NCBI GenBank assembly: GCA_041592135.1
Contig: JBFHQR010000014.1
Reading direction: 5' to 3' (one strand)
DNA: 32,368 bases
Source of the DNA: Porticoccus sp041592135
GTDB lineage: Bacteria > Pseudomonadota > Gammaproteobacteria > Pseudomonadales > Porticoccaceae
In this document: positions 22,765 to 31,579 of the stretch, in pieces
Numbering within the stretch: position 1 is the stretch's first letter
Layout of the letters: each line of letters starts with the position of its first letter
The notes under the pieces: model-generated
Told to the model about the DNA's origin: nothing
Databases searched by the model: none
The model's input: the letters and a program-made list of their open reading frames with translations, nothing else
Program-made: the position numbers and the translations under genes

Positions 22765-24147
22765 CTAGAAGAAGGTAAAGCCGACGGAAAACAGTTTTTC
22801 CACTTCCCGGGTGCGGCGTTTGTCCACCACAAACACAATGGCGTGGTCATTGTTCTCCACAACGGTATCGTGGTGGGCGATAAGCACCTCGCCATCGCGC
22901 ACCAGTGCCGCCAGCGTCACCCCCGGGGGCGACTTGATTTCCTCGATGGCGCGGTTGACCACCTTGGAGGTCTTGCTGTCGCCGTGAACAATAATTTCCA
23001 TGGCCTCCGCCGCGCCACGGCGAAGTGAGTGAGCGCTTACAGTGTCACCACGTCTTACGTGGCCAAGGAGGGTGCTGGTGGTGGCCTGCTGGGGTGAAAT
23101 GGCGATATCAATTTCACCACCCTGCACCAGATCGGCATAGACCGGGTTGTTGATCAGGGTCATGACCTTGGCGGCGCCGAGGCGCTTGGCCAGCAATGAG
23201 GCCATGATATTGACTTCGTCATCATTGGTGAGGGCCAGGAATACATCGGTTTTTTCGATATTTTCCTCCAGCAGCAGCTCCTGGTCGGTGGCCGAACCGT
23301 TCAGCACCACGGTCTTGTTGAGACGCTCGGAGATGTACTGGCAGCGCTCCACGCCGTGTTCGATGATCTTGATGTTGTAGCGGTCTTCCAGGGCCTTGGC
23401 GAGACGGTAGCCGATATTGCCACCACCGGCAATCACCAGCCGGTGATAGGGTTTTTCCAGGTGGCGCAGTTCACCCATGACCTTGCGAATATTTTTTTTC
23501 GCGGCGATGAAGAAGACTTCGTCATCTTCCTCGATCACGGTATTGCCCTCGGGAAAGATTGGGCGGTCGCGGCGAAAAATAGCGGCCACCCGGGCGTCCA
23601 CGTTGGGCATATGTTGTTTCAGGAAGCGCAACTCCCGACCGACCAGCGGGCCGCCTTTAATGGCGCGCACCGCCACCAGCTGGGCCAGGCCGCCGGCGAA
23701 GTCCAGTACCTGTAGGGCGCCGGGTTGTTCCACCAAGCGATTGATGTAGTCGGTAACCACCTGTTCCGGGGTAATCAGGAAGTCCACCGGGATATTGGTT
23801 TCGTTGAACAGGCGTTCCCCCAGGTTGCCGGAGGTGTAGGCGCGGTTGCGGATACGGGCAATCTTGGTGGGGGTGCGAAACAGGGTGTAGGCCACCTGAC
23901 AGGCGGCCATATTGATTTCATCGCTGTTGGTGACTGCCACCAGCATGTCCGCGTCCTCAATACCGGCGCGAATCAGTACATCGGGGTGGGATGCCATGCC
24001 CTGCACCGTGCGGATATCGAGCCGATCCTGGAGTTCGCGCAGGCGGCGTTCATCGAGATCGATGACAGAGATATCGTTGGCTTCGCCGGCGAGGTGTTCT
24101 GCCAGTGTGCCGCCCACTTGTCCGGCACCGGTAATGACGATTTTCAT
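22765..24147 (-). CDS. trkA: Trk system NAD-binding regulatory subunit
   Basis: A 460-residue peripheral membrane protein that gates TrkH. It has two copies of an RCK unit, each with a Rossmann NAD(H)-binding half and a C-terminal half. The first dinucleotide loop is GAGQVGGTLAEHL (about 7-19) with acidic ribose ligand VIDLD. The second is IAGGGNIGYRLAKAL near residue 240 with IIEH. The adjoining genes are rsmB upstream (62 nt) and trkH downstream (16 nt), the order common in Pseudomonas-like gammaproteobacteria. The start codon 24147 gives MKIVITGAG, as in homologues. Confidence 0.96.
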   Translation of the reverse strand: MKIVITGAGQVGGTLAEHLAGEANDISVIDLDERRLRELQDRLDIRTVQGMASHPDVLIRAGIEDADMLVAVTNSDEINMAACQVAYTLFRTPTKIARIRNRAYTSGNLGERLFNETNIPVDFLITPEQVVTDYINRLVEQPGALQVLDFAGGLAQLVAVRAIKGGPLVGRELRFLKQHMPNVDARVAAIFRRDRPIFPEGNTVIEEDDEVFFIAAKKNIRKVMGELRHLEKPYHRLVIAGGGNIGYRLAKALEDRYNIKIIEHGVERCQYISERLNKTVVLNGSATDQELLLEENIEKTDVFLALTNDDEVNIMASLLAKRLGAAKVMTLINNPVYADLVQGGEIDIAISPQQATTSTLLGHVRRGDTVSAHSLRRGAAEAMEIIVHGDSKTSKVVNRAIEEIKSPPGVTLAALVRDGEVLIAHHDTVVENNDHAIVFVVDKRRTREVEKLFSVGFTFF

Positions 24148-24209
24148 AGCAGACCGTTCTGTTCAGTTGATTAAACCACCTGACACCCGCAATAGAGGGA
24201 GATCATTGA

Positions 24210-25514
24210 TTAAGCGGCAGCCATTTTTTTCAACAGGGCAAAGTAGAAGCCGTCGTGGCCCTGAAGTTGCGGCAGCAACTGCCGTCCCATTGAGGTCGCC
24301 ATGCCCGCATCCGTCGGCACCGCTTCCACGGTCACACCGGGCGTGGCGCGCACAAACGCGCTGATCACCCGGTCGTTCTCGTCGGGCAAAACCGAGCAGG
24401 TGGCGTACAGCAACATCCCGCCGTCGGCCAGCAGTGGCCAGAGCGCCTGAAGCAGTGCCCGCTGCAACGCCGCCAGCTTAGCAATATCTGCCGGCGTGCG
24501 CAGTAATTTAACGTCCGGGTGACGGCGGATAACACCACTGGCGGAACAGGGGGCATCCAGCAGTATCCGGTCAAAGGGGCGACCATCCCACCAGCTGGCG
24601 GGATCCTGGGCGTCGGCGGCAATCAGTTCGGCCTGTAGCCCGAGTCGTTCGAGGTTCTCTTCCACCCGTTGCAGCCGTTGCGGGGCCAGATCCAGTGCCA
24701 CCACTTCGCCTTTGTCATCGAGCAATTCCAGCAGGTGACCGGTTTTGCCGCCGGGGGCGCAGCAGGCATCCAGTATGCGCTGGCCGGGGACGACATCGAG
24801 CAGCGGTGCCGCCAGTTGCGCGGCCTCGTCCTGCACACTGACATCGCCCTCGCCGAAGCCGGGCAATGCCGATACGTCGCAGGGTTGTTGCAGCAGCAGG
24901 CCGTCGTCGCTGAACGGGGTGGCATGGGCCGCGATACCAGCCGCTTCGAGTCGCGCGCGGTAGTCGTCGCGGCTGCCGTGGCGCCGGTTCACCCGCAGCA
25001 CCATCGGCGCTTGCTGGTTGTTGGCCTCGAGTACCTGCTCCAGTTGCTCGTGCCAGGCGTCGTCGAGCAGTTGCATTAACCAGGCCGGGTGAGCGCTGTT
25101 AAAGGTGGCATTGCCTTTCAGCTTTTCAGTGAGAGCAGCCTGCTCCCGGAGAAAACGGCGCAACACCGCATTGACCAGGCCTTTGGCCCAGTTCTTTTTC
25201 AGGGCAATAGCGGCGGCCACCGCCTCATTGACGGCGGCGTGGGGGGGGACGCGGGTTTCCAGCAACTGGTACAGGGAACAGGCGAGGACCGCCTCGATAT
25301 CCAGATCCTTTGCCTTGAAGGGTTTGGCCAGCAGCAGACCGAGGTAGCAGCTGAGGCGAGGGTAAAAGCGCAGGGTGCCGTAGCAGAGCTGTTGCAGCAA
25401 ACCCCGGTCACGCTCTTCCACCTTGCCCAGATAAACCGGCAGCAGGCTGCTCAGGGAACCCTCGCCCTGCAGGATGGAGGCAATGATGTGTGCGGCAGCG
25501 ACCCGGACGTTCAT
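24210..25514 (-). CDS. rsmB: 16S rRNA (cytosine-967-C5)-methyltransferase
   Basis: A 434-residue RsmB (Sun/Fmu) enzyme, which methylates C967 of 16S rRNA using S-adenosylmethionine. The N-terminal NusB-like RNA-binding domain (about 1-140) shows YGTLRFYPRLSCYLG and PHAAVNEAVAAA. The methyltransferase part has the SAM loop ILDACCAPGGKTGHLLEL, motif LLDAPCSASGVIRRHPDVK with a catalytic Cys, and the second Cys in LLYATCSVLPDEND. The start overlaps the fmt stop by 4 nt (ATGA), so translation is coupled. Confidence 0.95.
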   Translation of the reverse strand: MNVRVAAAHIIASILQGEGSLSSLLPVYLGKVEERDRGLLQQLCYGTLRFYPRLSCYLGLLLAKPFKAKDLDIEAVLACSLYQLLETRVPPHAAVNEAVAAAIALKKNWAKGLVNAVLRRFLREQAALTEKLKGNATFNSAHPAWLMQLLDDAWHEQLEQVLEANNQQAPMVLRVNRRHGSRDDYRARLEAAGIAAHATPFSDDGLLLQQPCDVSALPGFGEGDVSVQDEAAQLAAPLLDVVPGQRILDACCAPGGKTGHLLELLDDKGEVVALDLAPQRLQRVEENLERLGLQAELIAADAQDPASWWDGRPFDRILLDAPCSASGVIRRHPDVKLLRTPADIAKLAALQRALLQALWPLLADGGMLLYATCSVLPDENDRVISAFVRATPGVTVEAVPTDAGMATSMGRQLLPQLQGHDGFYFALLKKMAAA

Positions 25515-26455
25515 GAGCCGAGTACCGTGCCGGGAGCAAACAGTGCTGAATGCGCATTGAGGACATCGGCGGCGCCCAGCTGTTTCTTGCCCGGCAATTG
25601 CAATTCGCTGATCAGCAGTTGGCCCGAGCCGGTCTGGACGCGTATGCCGCTGCGATCTGACTGGCAGATCGTGCCGGGTACGCAGTTGGCGGCGGTGTCT
25701 GGCAGGGGCGTGGCGCGCCAGATGCGGATGCGCTCTCCGGCCAGGGTGGTGTAACAGACCGGAAACGGGTTGAGGGCGCGAATTTTAAGGTCGATTTGGG
25801 TGGCGGGTTGTGACCAGTCCAATAGGGCCTCCTCCTTGGTAATTTTGGGGGCGTAATGACTCAGCTGATCATCCTGTTTTTCCGCGACCGCTGTGCCGCG
25901 GGCGAGTTCCTCCAGGCACATTAACAGCGCAGCGGGGCCTATCTTCGCCAGTTTGTCGTGCAGGCTGGCCGCCGTGTCTTCAGCGGTGATGGGGCAATGG
26001 GCTTTCAACAGCATGTCGCCGGTGTCCAGCCCCACATCCATCTGCATGATGGTGACGCCGGTTTCGCGATCGCCGGCCTCGATGGCCCGCTGGATGGGTG
26101 CCGCGCCGCGCCAGCGCGGCAACAGCGACGCGTGCACATTGATGCATCCCAGCCTGGGAATGGTCAGCACCTGTTTGGGCAGCAGCAGGCCGTAGGCTAC
26201 CACTACCATAATGTCGGCCCGATAGCTGGCCAGCAGCTGGTGTTGCTCGGCAGGCTTCAGGCTTGCGGGCTGCAGAACGGGCAGCTGATGTTGTTCGGCC
26301 AACTGCTTGACGGCACTGGCGGTGAGTTTTTTGCCGCGGCCAGCGGGCCGGTCCGGCTGGGTGTAAACCGCCACCACTTGCACAGTGGGGGTGTCCAGCA
26401 AGGCCTGGAGGTGACAGGCGGCAAATTCGGGGGTGCCAGCAAAAACGACGCGCAA
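25511..26455 (-). CDS. fmt: Methionyl-tRNA formyltransferase
   Basis: A 314-residue enzyme that formylates initiator Met-tRNA with 10-formyltetrahydrofolate. The N-terminal transferase domain starts MRVVFAGTPEFA and includes the catalytic segment NVHASLLPRWRGAAPIQRAI, followed by GVTIMQMDVGLDTGDML. The C-terminal OB-fold (about 205-310) carries FPVCYTTLAGERIRIWRATP. It lies 28 nt after def, which encodes the enzyme that later removes the formyl group, and overlaps rsmB by 4 nt. Confidence 0.96.
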   Translation of the reverse strand: MRVVFAGTPEFAACHLQALLDTPTVQVVAVYTQPDRPAGRGKKLTASAVKQLAEQHQLPVLQPASLKPAEQHQLLASYRADIMVVVAYGLLLPKQVLTIPRLGCINVHASLLPRWRGAAPIQRAIEAGDRETGVTIMQMDVGLDTGDMLLKAHCPITAEDTAASLHDKLAKIGPAALLMCLEELARGTAVAEKQDDQLSHYAPKITKEEALLDWSQPATQIDLKIRALNPFPVCYTTLAGERIRIWRATPLPDTAANCVPGTICQSDRSGIRVQTGSGQLLISELQLPGKKQLGAADVLNAHSALFAPGTVLGS

Positions 26456-26483
26456 GAAAATATCCTCAGCCCGACAGCGGGGC

Positions 26484-26990
26484 TTAGTCAGGGTGGCGGT
26501 GGAGTTTTTCGAGTTTTGAGCGGATGCGCTGTCGCTTGATGGGAGACAGGTAATCCACGAACAGCTTGCCGTCGAGGTGGTCTATCTCGTGCTGGATGCA
26601 GACGGCGAGCAGGCCGTCGGGCAGCAACTCAAACGGGTTGCCATCGCGGTCGCGAGCGGAGAGGCGAATATGCTCCGGGCGCTGGATGGTCTCGTAAAAT
26701 CCCGGCACCGACAGGCAGCCCTCCTGGTGTGGGCAGGTCTGATCGTCCAGCACCTCTATCTCGGGGTTGATCAGGACCATCGGTTGATCGCCCGCCTCCG
26801 ATAAATCCATCACCACCAGCCGCAGGTGCACATTTACCTGTGTGGCAGCCAGACCGATGCCCTGGGCGTGGTACATCGTTTCCAGCATGTCGTCCGCCAG
26901 GGTGCGAATTTGGTCATCGACATCGGCAACGGGCTTGGCCACGGTGCGCAGGCGTGCATCGGGGAATTCGAGTATGTTGAGTAAAGCCAT
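26484..26990 (-). CDS. def: Peptide deformylase
   Basis: A 168-residue metalloenzyme that removes the N-formyl group from nascent proteins. All three motifs are intact: GIGLAATQ, EGCLSVP and HEIDH, giving the Cys and two His metal ligands and the catalytic Glu. The start at ATG 26990 (MALLNILEFPDARLRT) follows the family; the 16 extra upstream in-frame residues are not conserved. It is the first gene of the block def-fmt-rsmB-trkA-trkH and shares a divergent promoter region with the LysM gene. Confidence 0.96.
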   Translation of the reverse strand: MALLNILEFPDARLRTVAKPVADVDDQIRTLADDMLETMYHAQGIGLAATQVNVHLRLVVMDLSEAGDQPMVLINPEIEVLDDQTCPHQEGCLSVPGFYETIQRPEHIRLSARDRDGNPFELLPDGLLAVCIQHEIDHLDGKLFVDYLSPIKRQRIRSKLEKLHRHPD

Positions 26991-27051
26991 TTGTTTGTGA
27001 CGGGTTTCTAGCAATATGGCGCAAACCACTGCTAACATAGGGCCAATGGTA

Positions 27052-27072
27052 CGGTATTTTCACGGAATACCG
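27052..27072. promoter_or_regulatory. Inverted repeat in the def/LysM divergent promoter region
   Basis: CGGTATT (27052-27058) and AATACCG (27066-27072), a perfect 7-bp inverted repeat with a 7-nt spacer, about 60 nt from each of the two divergent genes. It lacks a T-tract, so it is not a terminator. It may be an operator or a small hairpin; no family of regulator is suggested. Confidence 0.35.
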
Positions 27073-27125
27073 CCGGGTGGGAAGTATACACACAATCGGG
27101 ATATAGCACACAGGACGGCCAGAAG

Positions 27126-28142
27126 ATGAAAAAAACATTGTTGGGAGTGATAGCCGCATGCGCTATTGCGATGGCAGCAATGGCTGCAGACGCGCCCTTT
27201 AATGACAATGTGCCCGACAAATACACAGTCAAAAAAGGCGACACCCTCTGGGATATTTCCGATCTGTTTCTCCGCGATCCCTGGTTGTGGCCGGAAATCT
27301 GGTACGTCAACCCGCAAATCCGCAACCCCCACCTGATTTACCCCGGCGACATCATTTCCCTGGTGTACATTGATGGTCGCCCCCGGCTGATGCTGCAGCG
27401 AGGTCGCGACGTAAAATTGACTCCCGGTGTGAAGGTGCTGCCCCACGCCGATGCCATTCCGACACTGCCGCTCGATATTGTGAATAACTTCCTGACCCGC
27501 AACCGGGTGGTGACACAGGAGGAGGTCGACGGGGCACCCTATGTGGTGGCCGGCCATGAGAAGCGACTCCTCACGGGCCTCGATGACAATTTCTATGCCC
27601 GCGGTACCTTTGATGAAACCCCCGCCTACGGCCTCTACCGCATCGGTGCTCCCTATGTGGACCCAGAGACCGGGGAGATGCTGGGCATTCGCGCCCAGGA
27701 CGTCGGTTCCGCCAAGGTCAAAACAGTCGAGGGCGATATCGCCACCCTGCTGGCCACCCGGGTGGTGGAGGAAGTGCGCATCGGTGAACGGCTGCTGCCC
27801 TACGAGGAGCGCAGTCTGGATTCCATGTTCTATCCCAGCAGGCCAGAGGGCGAAATAGACGGGGTGATCATGGCCGTCGAGGGCGGTATTACCCAGGTGG
27901 GTCATCTGGATGTTGTCGCGATTAACCGCGGCGAGCGGGAAGGCCTCAAGATCGGCAATATGCTGGCCATCTACAAGCGCGGTGAAACCGTCAAAGACCG
28001 TATCGCCAAGGAAAAAATCACCCTCCCCAGCGAACGCGCCGGACTGGTGATGGTCTTCCGCACCTTTGAGAAAATGAGCTATGGCCTGGTGCTCAGTGCC
28101 GAGCGGCCACTGGCGGTCAACGATATGGTTAAAAACCCCTGA
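27126..28142 (+). CDS. LysM-domain periplasmic protein
   Basis: A 338-residue secreted protein. A Sec signal peptide covers about residues 1-21 (cleavage near AMAAMAADA), followed by a single LysM peptidoglycan-binding domain at about 33-80 (YTVKKGDTLWDISDLFLRDP, then WLWPEIW and IYPGDIISL). The remaining 250 residues are beta-rich and match the conserved tail of the LysM proteins encoded beside dprA and def in Pseudomonas-type genomes; their function is not established. No enzyme motif is seen. It is divergent from def and ends at a strong terminator, so it is likely a single-gene transcript. Confidence 0.85.
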   Translation: MKKTLLGVIAACAIAMAAMAADAPFNDNVPDKYTVKKGDTLWDISDLFLRDPWLWPEIWYVNPQIRNPHLIYPGDIISLVYIDGRPRLMLQRGRDVKLTPGVKVLPHADAIPTLPLDIVNNFLTRNRVVTQEEVDGAPYVVAGHEKRLLTGLDDNFYARGTFDETPAYGLYRIGAPYVDPETGEMLGIRAQDVGSAKVKTVEGDIATLLATRVVEEVRIGERLLPYEERSLDSMFYPSRPEGEIDGVIMAVEGGITQVGHLDVVAINRGEREGLKIGNMLAIYKRGETVKDRIAKEKITLPSERAGLVMVFRTFEKMSYGLVLSAERPLAVNDMVKNP

Positions 28143-28156
28143 TAGCCGGGTGATCG

Positions 28157-28186
28157 AAAACGCCGACATTTGTCGGCGTTTTTTTT
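28157..28186 (+). terminator. Rho-independent terminator after the LysM gene
   Basis: AAAA then CGCCGACA (28161-28168), loop TT, TGTCGGCG (28171-28178), then eight T. Because of the A and T tracts it could also act on the other strand. dprA begins 46 nt later. Confidence 0.92.
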
Positions 28187-28231
28187 GTATAGAATATGGC
28201 CAGGATGGCAAATGTTCAGGGAGAGAACGAC

Positions 28232-29335
28232 ATGGATAAAGCATCCAGGGCGGTGATCCTGCTGTCACTGGCCCGGGGCATTGGCCCCGCCGATATCAAT
28301 GCACTGCAGGCGAAGTGCGAATCGCTGGATACCCTGCTGGCCCAGCCGCTACCGCCTCGCGCTGAGGGTCTGTCCCCCAAAACCCTGGCAGCCCTGCAGG
28401 GGTTGCAGCGCCAGCGGGACGCGCTGGAAAGTCGCACCGATCAACTGTTGCAGTGGTGTCGGGATCATCAGGTTCACTGCCTGACCCAGGCGGATGGCGA
28501 TTATCCGCCTCTGCTCAAGGAAGTGGTCGGCGCCCCGCCGCTGCTGTTTGTAAGCGGTGATGTGACGGTGTTGTCGCTGCCGCAGGTGGCCGTGGTCGGC
28601 AGTCGACACGCCAGTCCCCAGGGCCTCCAGAATGCCGAAGGCTTTGGGCGCACCCTGGCGGCGAGCGGCTTTGCGGTGACCAGTGGACTGGCGTTGGGTA
28701 TCGATGGCGCCGCCCACCGGGGTGCCCTGCAGACCGGCAAAACCCTGGCCGTGATGGGTACCGGGATCGATGTGATCTATCCGCGCCAACACCGACCGCT
28801 GTATCAAAACGTACTGGAGAATGGCGGCGCCATTGTCAGTGAATTCCTGCCGGGTACCGCGCCGCTGCCGTCCCATTTTCCGCGCCGCAACCGGTTGATC
28901 AGCGGCCTCAGCCTGGGGGTGCTGGTGGTGGAAGCGGCGCTCAAGAGCGGCTCGCTGATCACGGCGCGCTATGCCCTGGAGCAGGGGCGCGAGGTGTTCG
29001 CCATACCGGGATCCATCCACAACCCCTTGAGCAAGGGGGTTCACCAATTGCTGAAACAGGGCGCCTCACTGGTGGAGTCCGCAGCGGATATTGTTGAGCA
29101 ACTGGGGGGGATGTTGGCCTATCTGGCGGAGGAGCCTGTTGCCGTTGCGGCGGCGCCGGCGACGGAAGAGGGTCGCTTGCTCGGTGCGATGGGCTTTGAT
29201 CCGGTGGATGTGGATACCCTGGTGACAAGAACGGGCTTGCCGACCAGGGATGTGACGCGTATGTTGATGCTATTAGAGTTGGATGGAAAAGTTGTTTCCA
29301 TCAATGGTTGTTTTCAGCGACTCGGATCGGGGTAG
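28232..29335 (+). CDS. dprA: DNA-processing protein DprA (Smf)
   Basis: A 367-residue protein that loads RecA on incoming single-stranded DNA in natural transformation. An N-terminal helical part (about 1-95) precedes the Rossmann-like core with VAVVGSRHASPQG, VTSGLALGIDGAAHRGAL, GTGIDVIYPRQH, SEFLPGTAPLPSHFPRRNRL and SGSLITARYALEQGREVFAIPG. A C-terminal winged-helix domain lies at about 305-365. I start at ATG 28232 (MDKASRAV), preceded by AGGGAGAG; the frame is open to ATG 28196, but that reaches nearly to the terminator. Being present does not show that the strain is competent, since dprA is widely kept. Confidence 0.94.
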   Translation: MDKASRAVILLSLARGIGPADINALQAKCESLDTLLAQPLPPRAEGLSPKTLAALQGLQRQRDALESRTDQLLQWCRDHQVHCLTQADGDYPPLLKEVVGAPPLLFVSGDVTVLSLPQVAVVGSRHASPQGLQNAEGFGRTLAASGFAVTSGLALGIDGAAHRGALQTGKTLAVMGTGIDVIYPRQHRPLYQNVLENGGAIVSEFLPGTAPLPSHFPRRNRLISGLSLGVLVVEAALKSGSLITARYALEQGREVFAIPGSIHNPLSKGVHQLLKQGASLVESAADIVEQLGGMLAYLAEEPVAVAAAPATEEGRLLGAMGFDPVDVDTLVTRTGLPTRDVTRMLMLLELDGKVVSINGCFQRLGSG

Positions 29336-29460
29336 TGCGAACTTGAAAGTGACCGGTAGATCATTTTTAGTAACAAAACCAATCCCTTATATTCCCTGTC
29401 GCTATTGCGAAAGCCGGGCCGTTCCGGTAGCCTGCGGCGTTTTTTAGCGGGGGAGTAAAA

Positions 29461-29967
29461 ATGAGCAAACCCTTTGTGGCCATTCTCATGGGTTCTGATT
29501 CCGACCTGCCGGTCATGGAAGCCAGCTTTGAGATTCTGAAAAAATTCGCCGTACCTTTTGAAGTCAAGGTGCTTTCCGCTCACCGCACACCGGAAGCAAC
29601 CCATCAGTATGTGAAGGATGCGGACCAGCGCGGTTGCGCGGCCTTTATCTGCGCCGCGGGAATGGCCGCCCACCTGGCGGGGGCCGTTTCCGCCAACACC
29701 CTGAAGCCGGTGATCGGGGTGCCGATCAATTCCTCCCTGGATGGACTGGATGCACTGCTTTCCACGGTGCAGATGCCCGGCGGCATTCCCGTGGCCACCG
29801 TCGCCATTGGCAAGGCCGGCGCCAAGAATGCCGCCTATCTGGCGGCACAGATTATCGGCGTCAGCGATACCGAATTGCACCGCAAGCTGATCGAGGAGCG
29901 CCAGGCCAATGCCCAGGCCATCCTCGACAAGGATGCGGCGTTACAGGACAAGCTGAATAACGGCTAA
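29461..29967 (+). CDS. purE: N5-carboxyaminoimidazole ribonucleotide mutase
   Basis: A 168-residue class I PurE, converting N5-CAIR to CAIR in purine synthesis. It has the substrate loop MGSDSDLPVMEAS, the SAHRTPE segment (about 41-47) with the catalytic His, and the CAAGMAAHLAGAVSA and LPINS-like GVPINSSLDGLDALLS motifs. The ribosome site GGGGGAG lies 6 nt before the ATG. purK, which is usually next and makes the N5-CAIR substrate, is not here; tsaC follows. The 125 nt upstream hold the promoter; no PurR-type box was recognised. Confidence 0.95.
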   Translation: MSKPFVAILMGSDSDLPVMEASFEILKKFAVPFEVKVLSAHRTPEATHQYVKDADQRGCAAFICAAGMAAHLAGAVSANTLKPVIGVPINSSLDGLDALLSTVQMPGGIPVATVAIGKAGAKNAAYLAAQIIGVSDTELHRKLIEERQANAQAILDKDAALQDKLNNG

Positions 29968-29978
29968 CCTGCAACCAC

Positions 29979-30551
29979 ATGAACCAGCCTCACCTGCCAT
30001 CGCTGCACATTGCCCGGGCGGTCTCTGTCCTGTGCCGTGGCGGTGTGATCGCCTACCCCACCGAAGCGGTCTGGGGCTTGGGTTGCGATCCCTTTAACCA
30101 GCAGGCGGTGAGCCGGCTGCTGGCGTTGAAGCGGCGCCGCCGCGAGATGGGGTTGATCATGATCGCCGCATCCATGGAGCAGTTCGAACCGTTTCTGGCG
30201 GGTTTGCCACCAGTGCACCGTCGGCAGCTGCAAGACAGCTGGCCGGGGCCGCAAACCTGGCTGGTGCCCAACAACGGCCGCGCCCCCTGCTGGGTCAGTG
30301 GCGGCCGGGATACCCTGGCGCTGCGGGTGACGGATCATCCCGTGGCAGCGGCGTTGTGCCGAGCCTTCGGCGGCCCGCTGGTCTCCACCTCGGCCAACCC
30401 CCACGGTCGCCCACCGGCCGGCTCAAGGCTCAAGGTTGAACTGTATTTTCACGGTTTGATTGATGTGGTGGTGCCGGGTTCGCTGGGCGGCCTGCCAAAG
30501 CCCACGCCAATCAAACATCTCGTTAGCGGCGAACTGGTTCGTTCCGGTTGA
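29979..30551 (+). CDS. tsaC: Threonylcarbamoyl-AMP synthase (TsaC/YrdC)
   Basis: A 190-residue YrdC-domain enzyme that makes threonylcarbamoyl-AMP from threonine, bicarbonate and ATP, for the t6A37 modification of ANN-reading tRNAs. The short length without a Sua5 C-terminal domain marks it as TsaC. Motifs seen: the core YPTEAVWGLGCDPFN, ALKRRRREMGLIMI, the WPGPQTWLVP segment, and the STSANPHGRPPA triad. It starts 12 nt after purE, so the two may be translated from one mRNA. Confidence 0.94.
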   Translation: MNQPHLPSLHIARAVSVLCRGGVIAYPTEAVWGLGCDPFNQQAVSRLLALKRRRREMGLIMIAASMEQFEPFLAGLPPVHRRQLQDSWPGPQTWLVPNNGRAPCWVSGGRDTLALRVTDHPVAAALCRAFGGPLVSTSANPHGRPPAGSRLKVELYFHGLIDVVVPGSLGGLPKPTPIKHLVSGELVRSG

Positions 30552-30663
30552 GTGCATTTTTGTCGAACCGGTTGTCAATGTGCCGCTGTCGCCGCAAACT
30601 TGCGTACCGGTAATCACACTCTCCCATAGCGCTCTCTCATAGCACTTCGTCAGGTGACTTCAC

Positions 30664-31566
30664 ATGACCGATAAAATCGCCGTTAAAAACTATCTGCTGG
30701 ACCTGCAGGATCGCATCTGTGCCGGGCTGCAGGCCGAGGATGGCGGCAGCACCTTTGCGGAAGACAGCTGGATCCGCGAGGAGGGGGGTGGCGGTCGCAG
30801 CCGGGTCATCACCGGCGGGGCGGTATTTGAAAAAGGTGGCGTCAACTTTTCCCATGTTCACGGCACCCAGCTGCCGCCCTCGGCCACGGCCGCCCGCCCC
30901 GAGTTGGCCGGCCGCTCGTTTGAAGCCATGGGTGTCTCCCTGGTAATGCACCCGGAAAATCCCCATGTGCCCACCTCCCACGCCAATGTGCGTTTTTTTA
31001 TTGCCGAAAAGGCGGGCGAGGCGCCGGTCTGGTGGTTTGGTGGGGGCTATGACCTGACCCCCTACTACGGTCATAAGGCGGATTGCCGCCACTGGCACCA
31101 GACGGCCAAGGCGGCCTGTGAGCCCTTTGGTGAGGATATTTATCCGCGCTTTAAGCAATGCTGTGACGACTACTTTTTTCTCAAGCATCGCAACGAGCCC
31201 CGCGGTGTGGGTGGACTGTTTTTTGATGATTACAACCAGCCGGGATTTGCACAGAGCTTTGCCTTGATGCGCGCCGTGGGCGACAGCTACCTGGAGGCCT
31301 ACCAGCCGATCGTGCAGCGCCGCAAGGCCATGCCCTGGGGTGAGCGGGAGCGGCAATTCCAGCTCTATCGCCGCGGCCGCTATGTGGAGTTCAACCTAGT
31401 CTATGATCGCGGCACGCTGTTCGGTCTGCAGACCGGCGGGCGCACCGAGTCCATCCTGATGTCGCTGCCGCCGCTGGTGCGCTGGGAGTACAACTGGCAG
31501 CCCGAACCAGGCAGTGCGGAAGCGCAGCTGTACGACGTTTACCTGCAACCCCGCGAGTGGATCTGA
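30664..31566 (+). CDS. hemF: Oxygen-dependent coproporphyrinogen III oxidase
   Basis: A 300-residue HemF, which oxidatively decarboxylates coproporphyrinogen III in heme synthesis using oxygen. Conserved segments include GGRSRVITGGAVFEKGGVN, FSHVHGTQLP, SHANVRFFIAEK, VWWFGGGYDLTPYYG, EPRGVGGLFFDDYN, and RRGRYVEFNLVYDRGTLFGL ahead of RTESILMSLPP. The AGGTGA 8 nt before the ATG fits. It follows a 112-nt gap after tsaC with no recognised terminator, and is 13 nt from aroE. Presence of the aerobic enzyme agrees with an aerobic lifestyle. Confidence 0.96.
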   Translation: MTDKIAVKNYLLDLQDRICAGLQAEDGGSTFAEDSWIREEGGGGRSRVITGGAVFEKGGVNFSHVHGTQLPPSATAARPELAGRSFEAMGVSLVMHPENPHVPTSHANVRFFIAEKAGEAPVWWFGGGYDLTPYYGHKADCRHWHQTAKAACEPFGEDIYPRFKQCCDDYFFLKHRNEPRGVGGLFFDDYNQPGFAQSFALMRAVGDSYLEAYQPIVQRRKAMPWGERERQFQLYRRGRYVEFNLVYDRGTLFGLQTGGRTESILMSLPPLVRWEYNWQPEPGSAEAQLYDVYLQPREWI

Positions 31567-31579
31567 GGGAAGACATTGC

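Noticed and set aside
29336..29460. PurR operator before purE
   Set aside because: No ACGCAAACGTTTGCGT-like palindrome is present; only an isolated TATTGCGAAAG fragment was seen.
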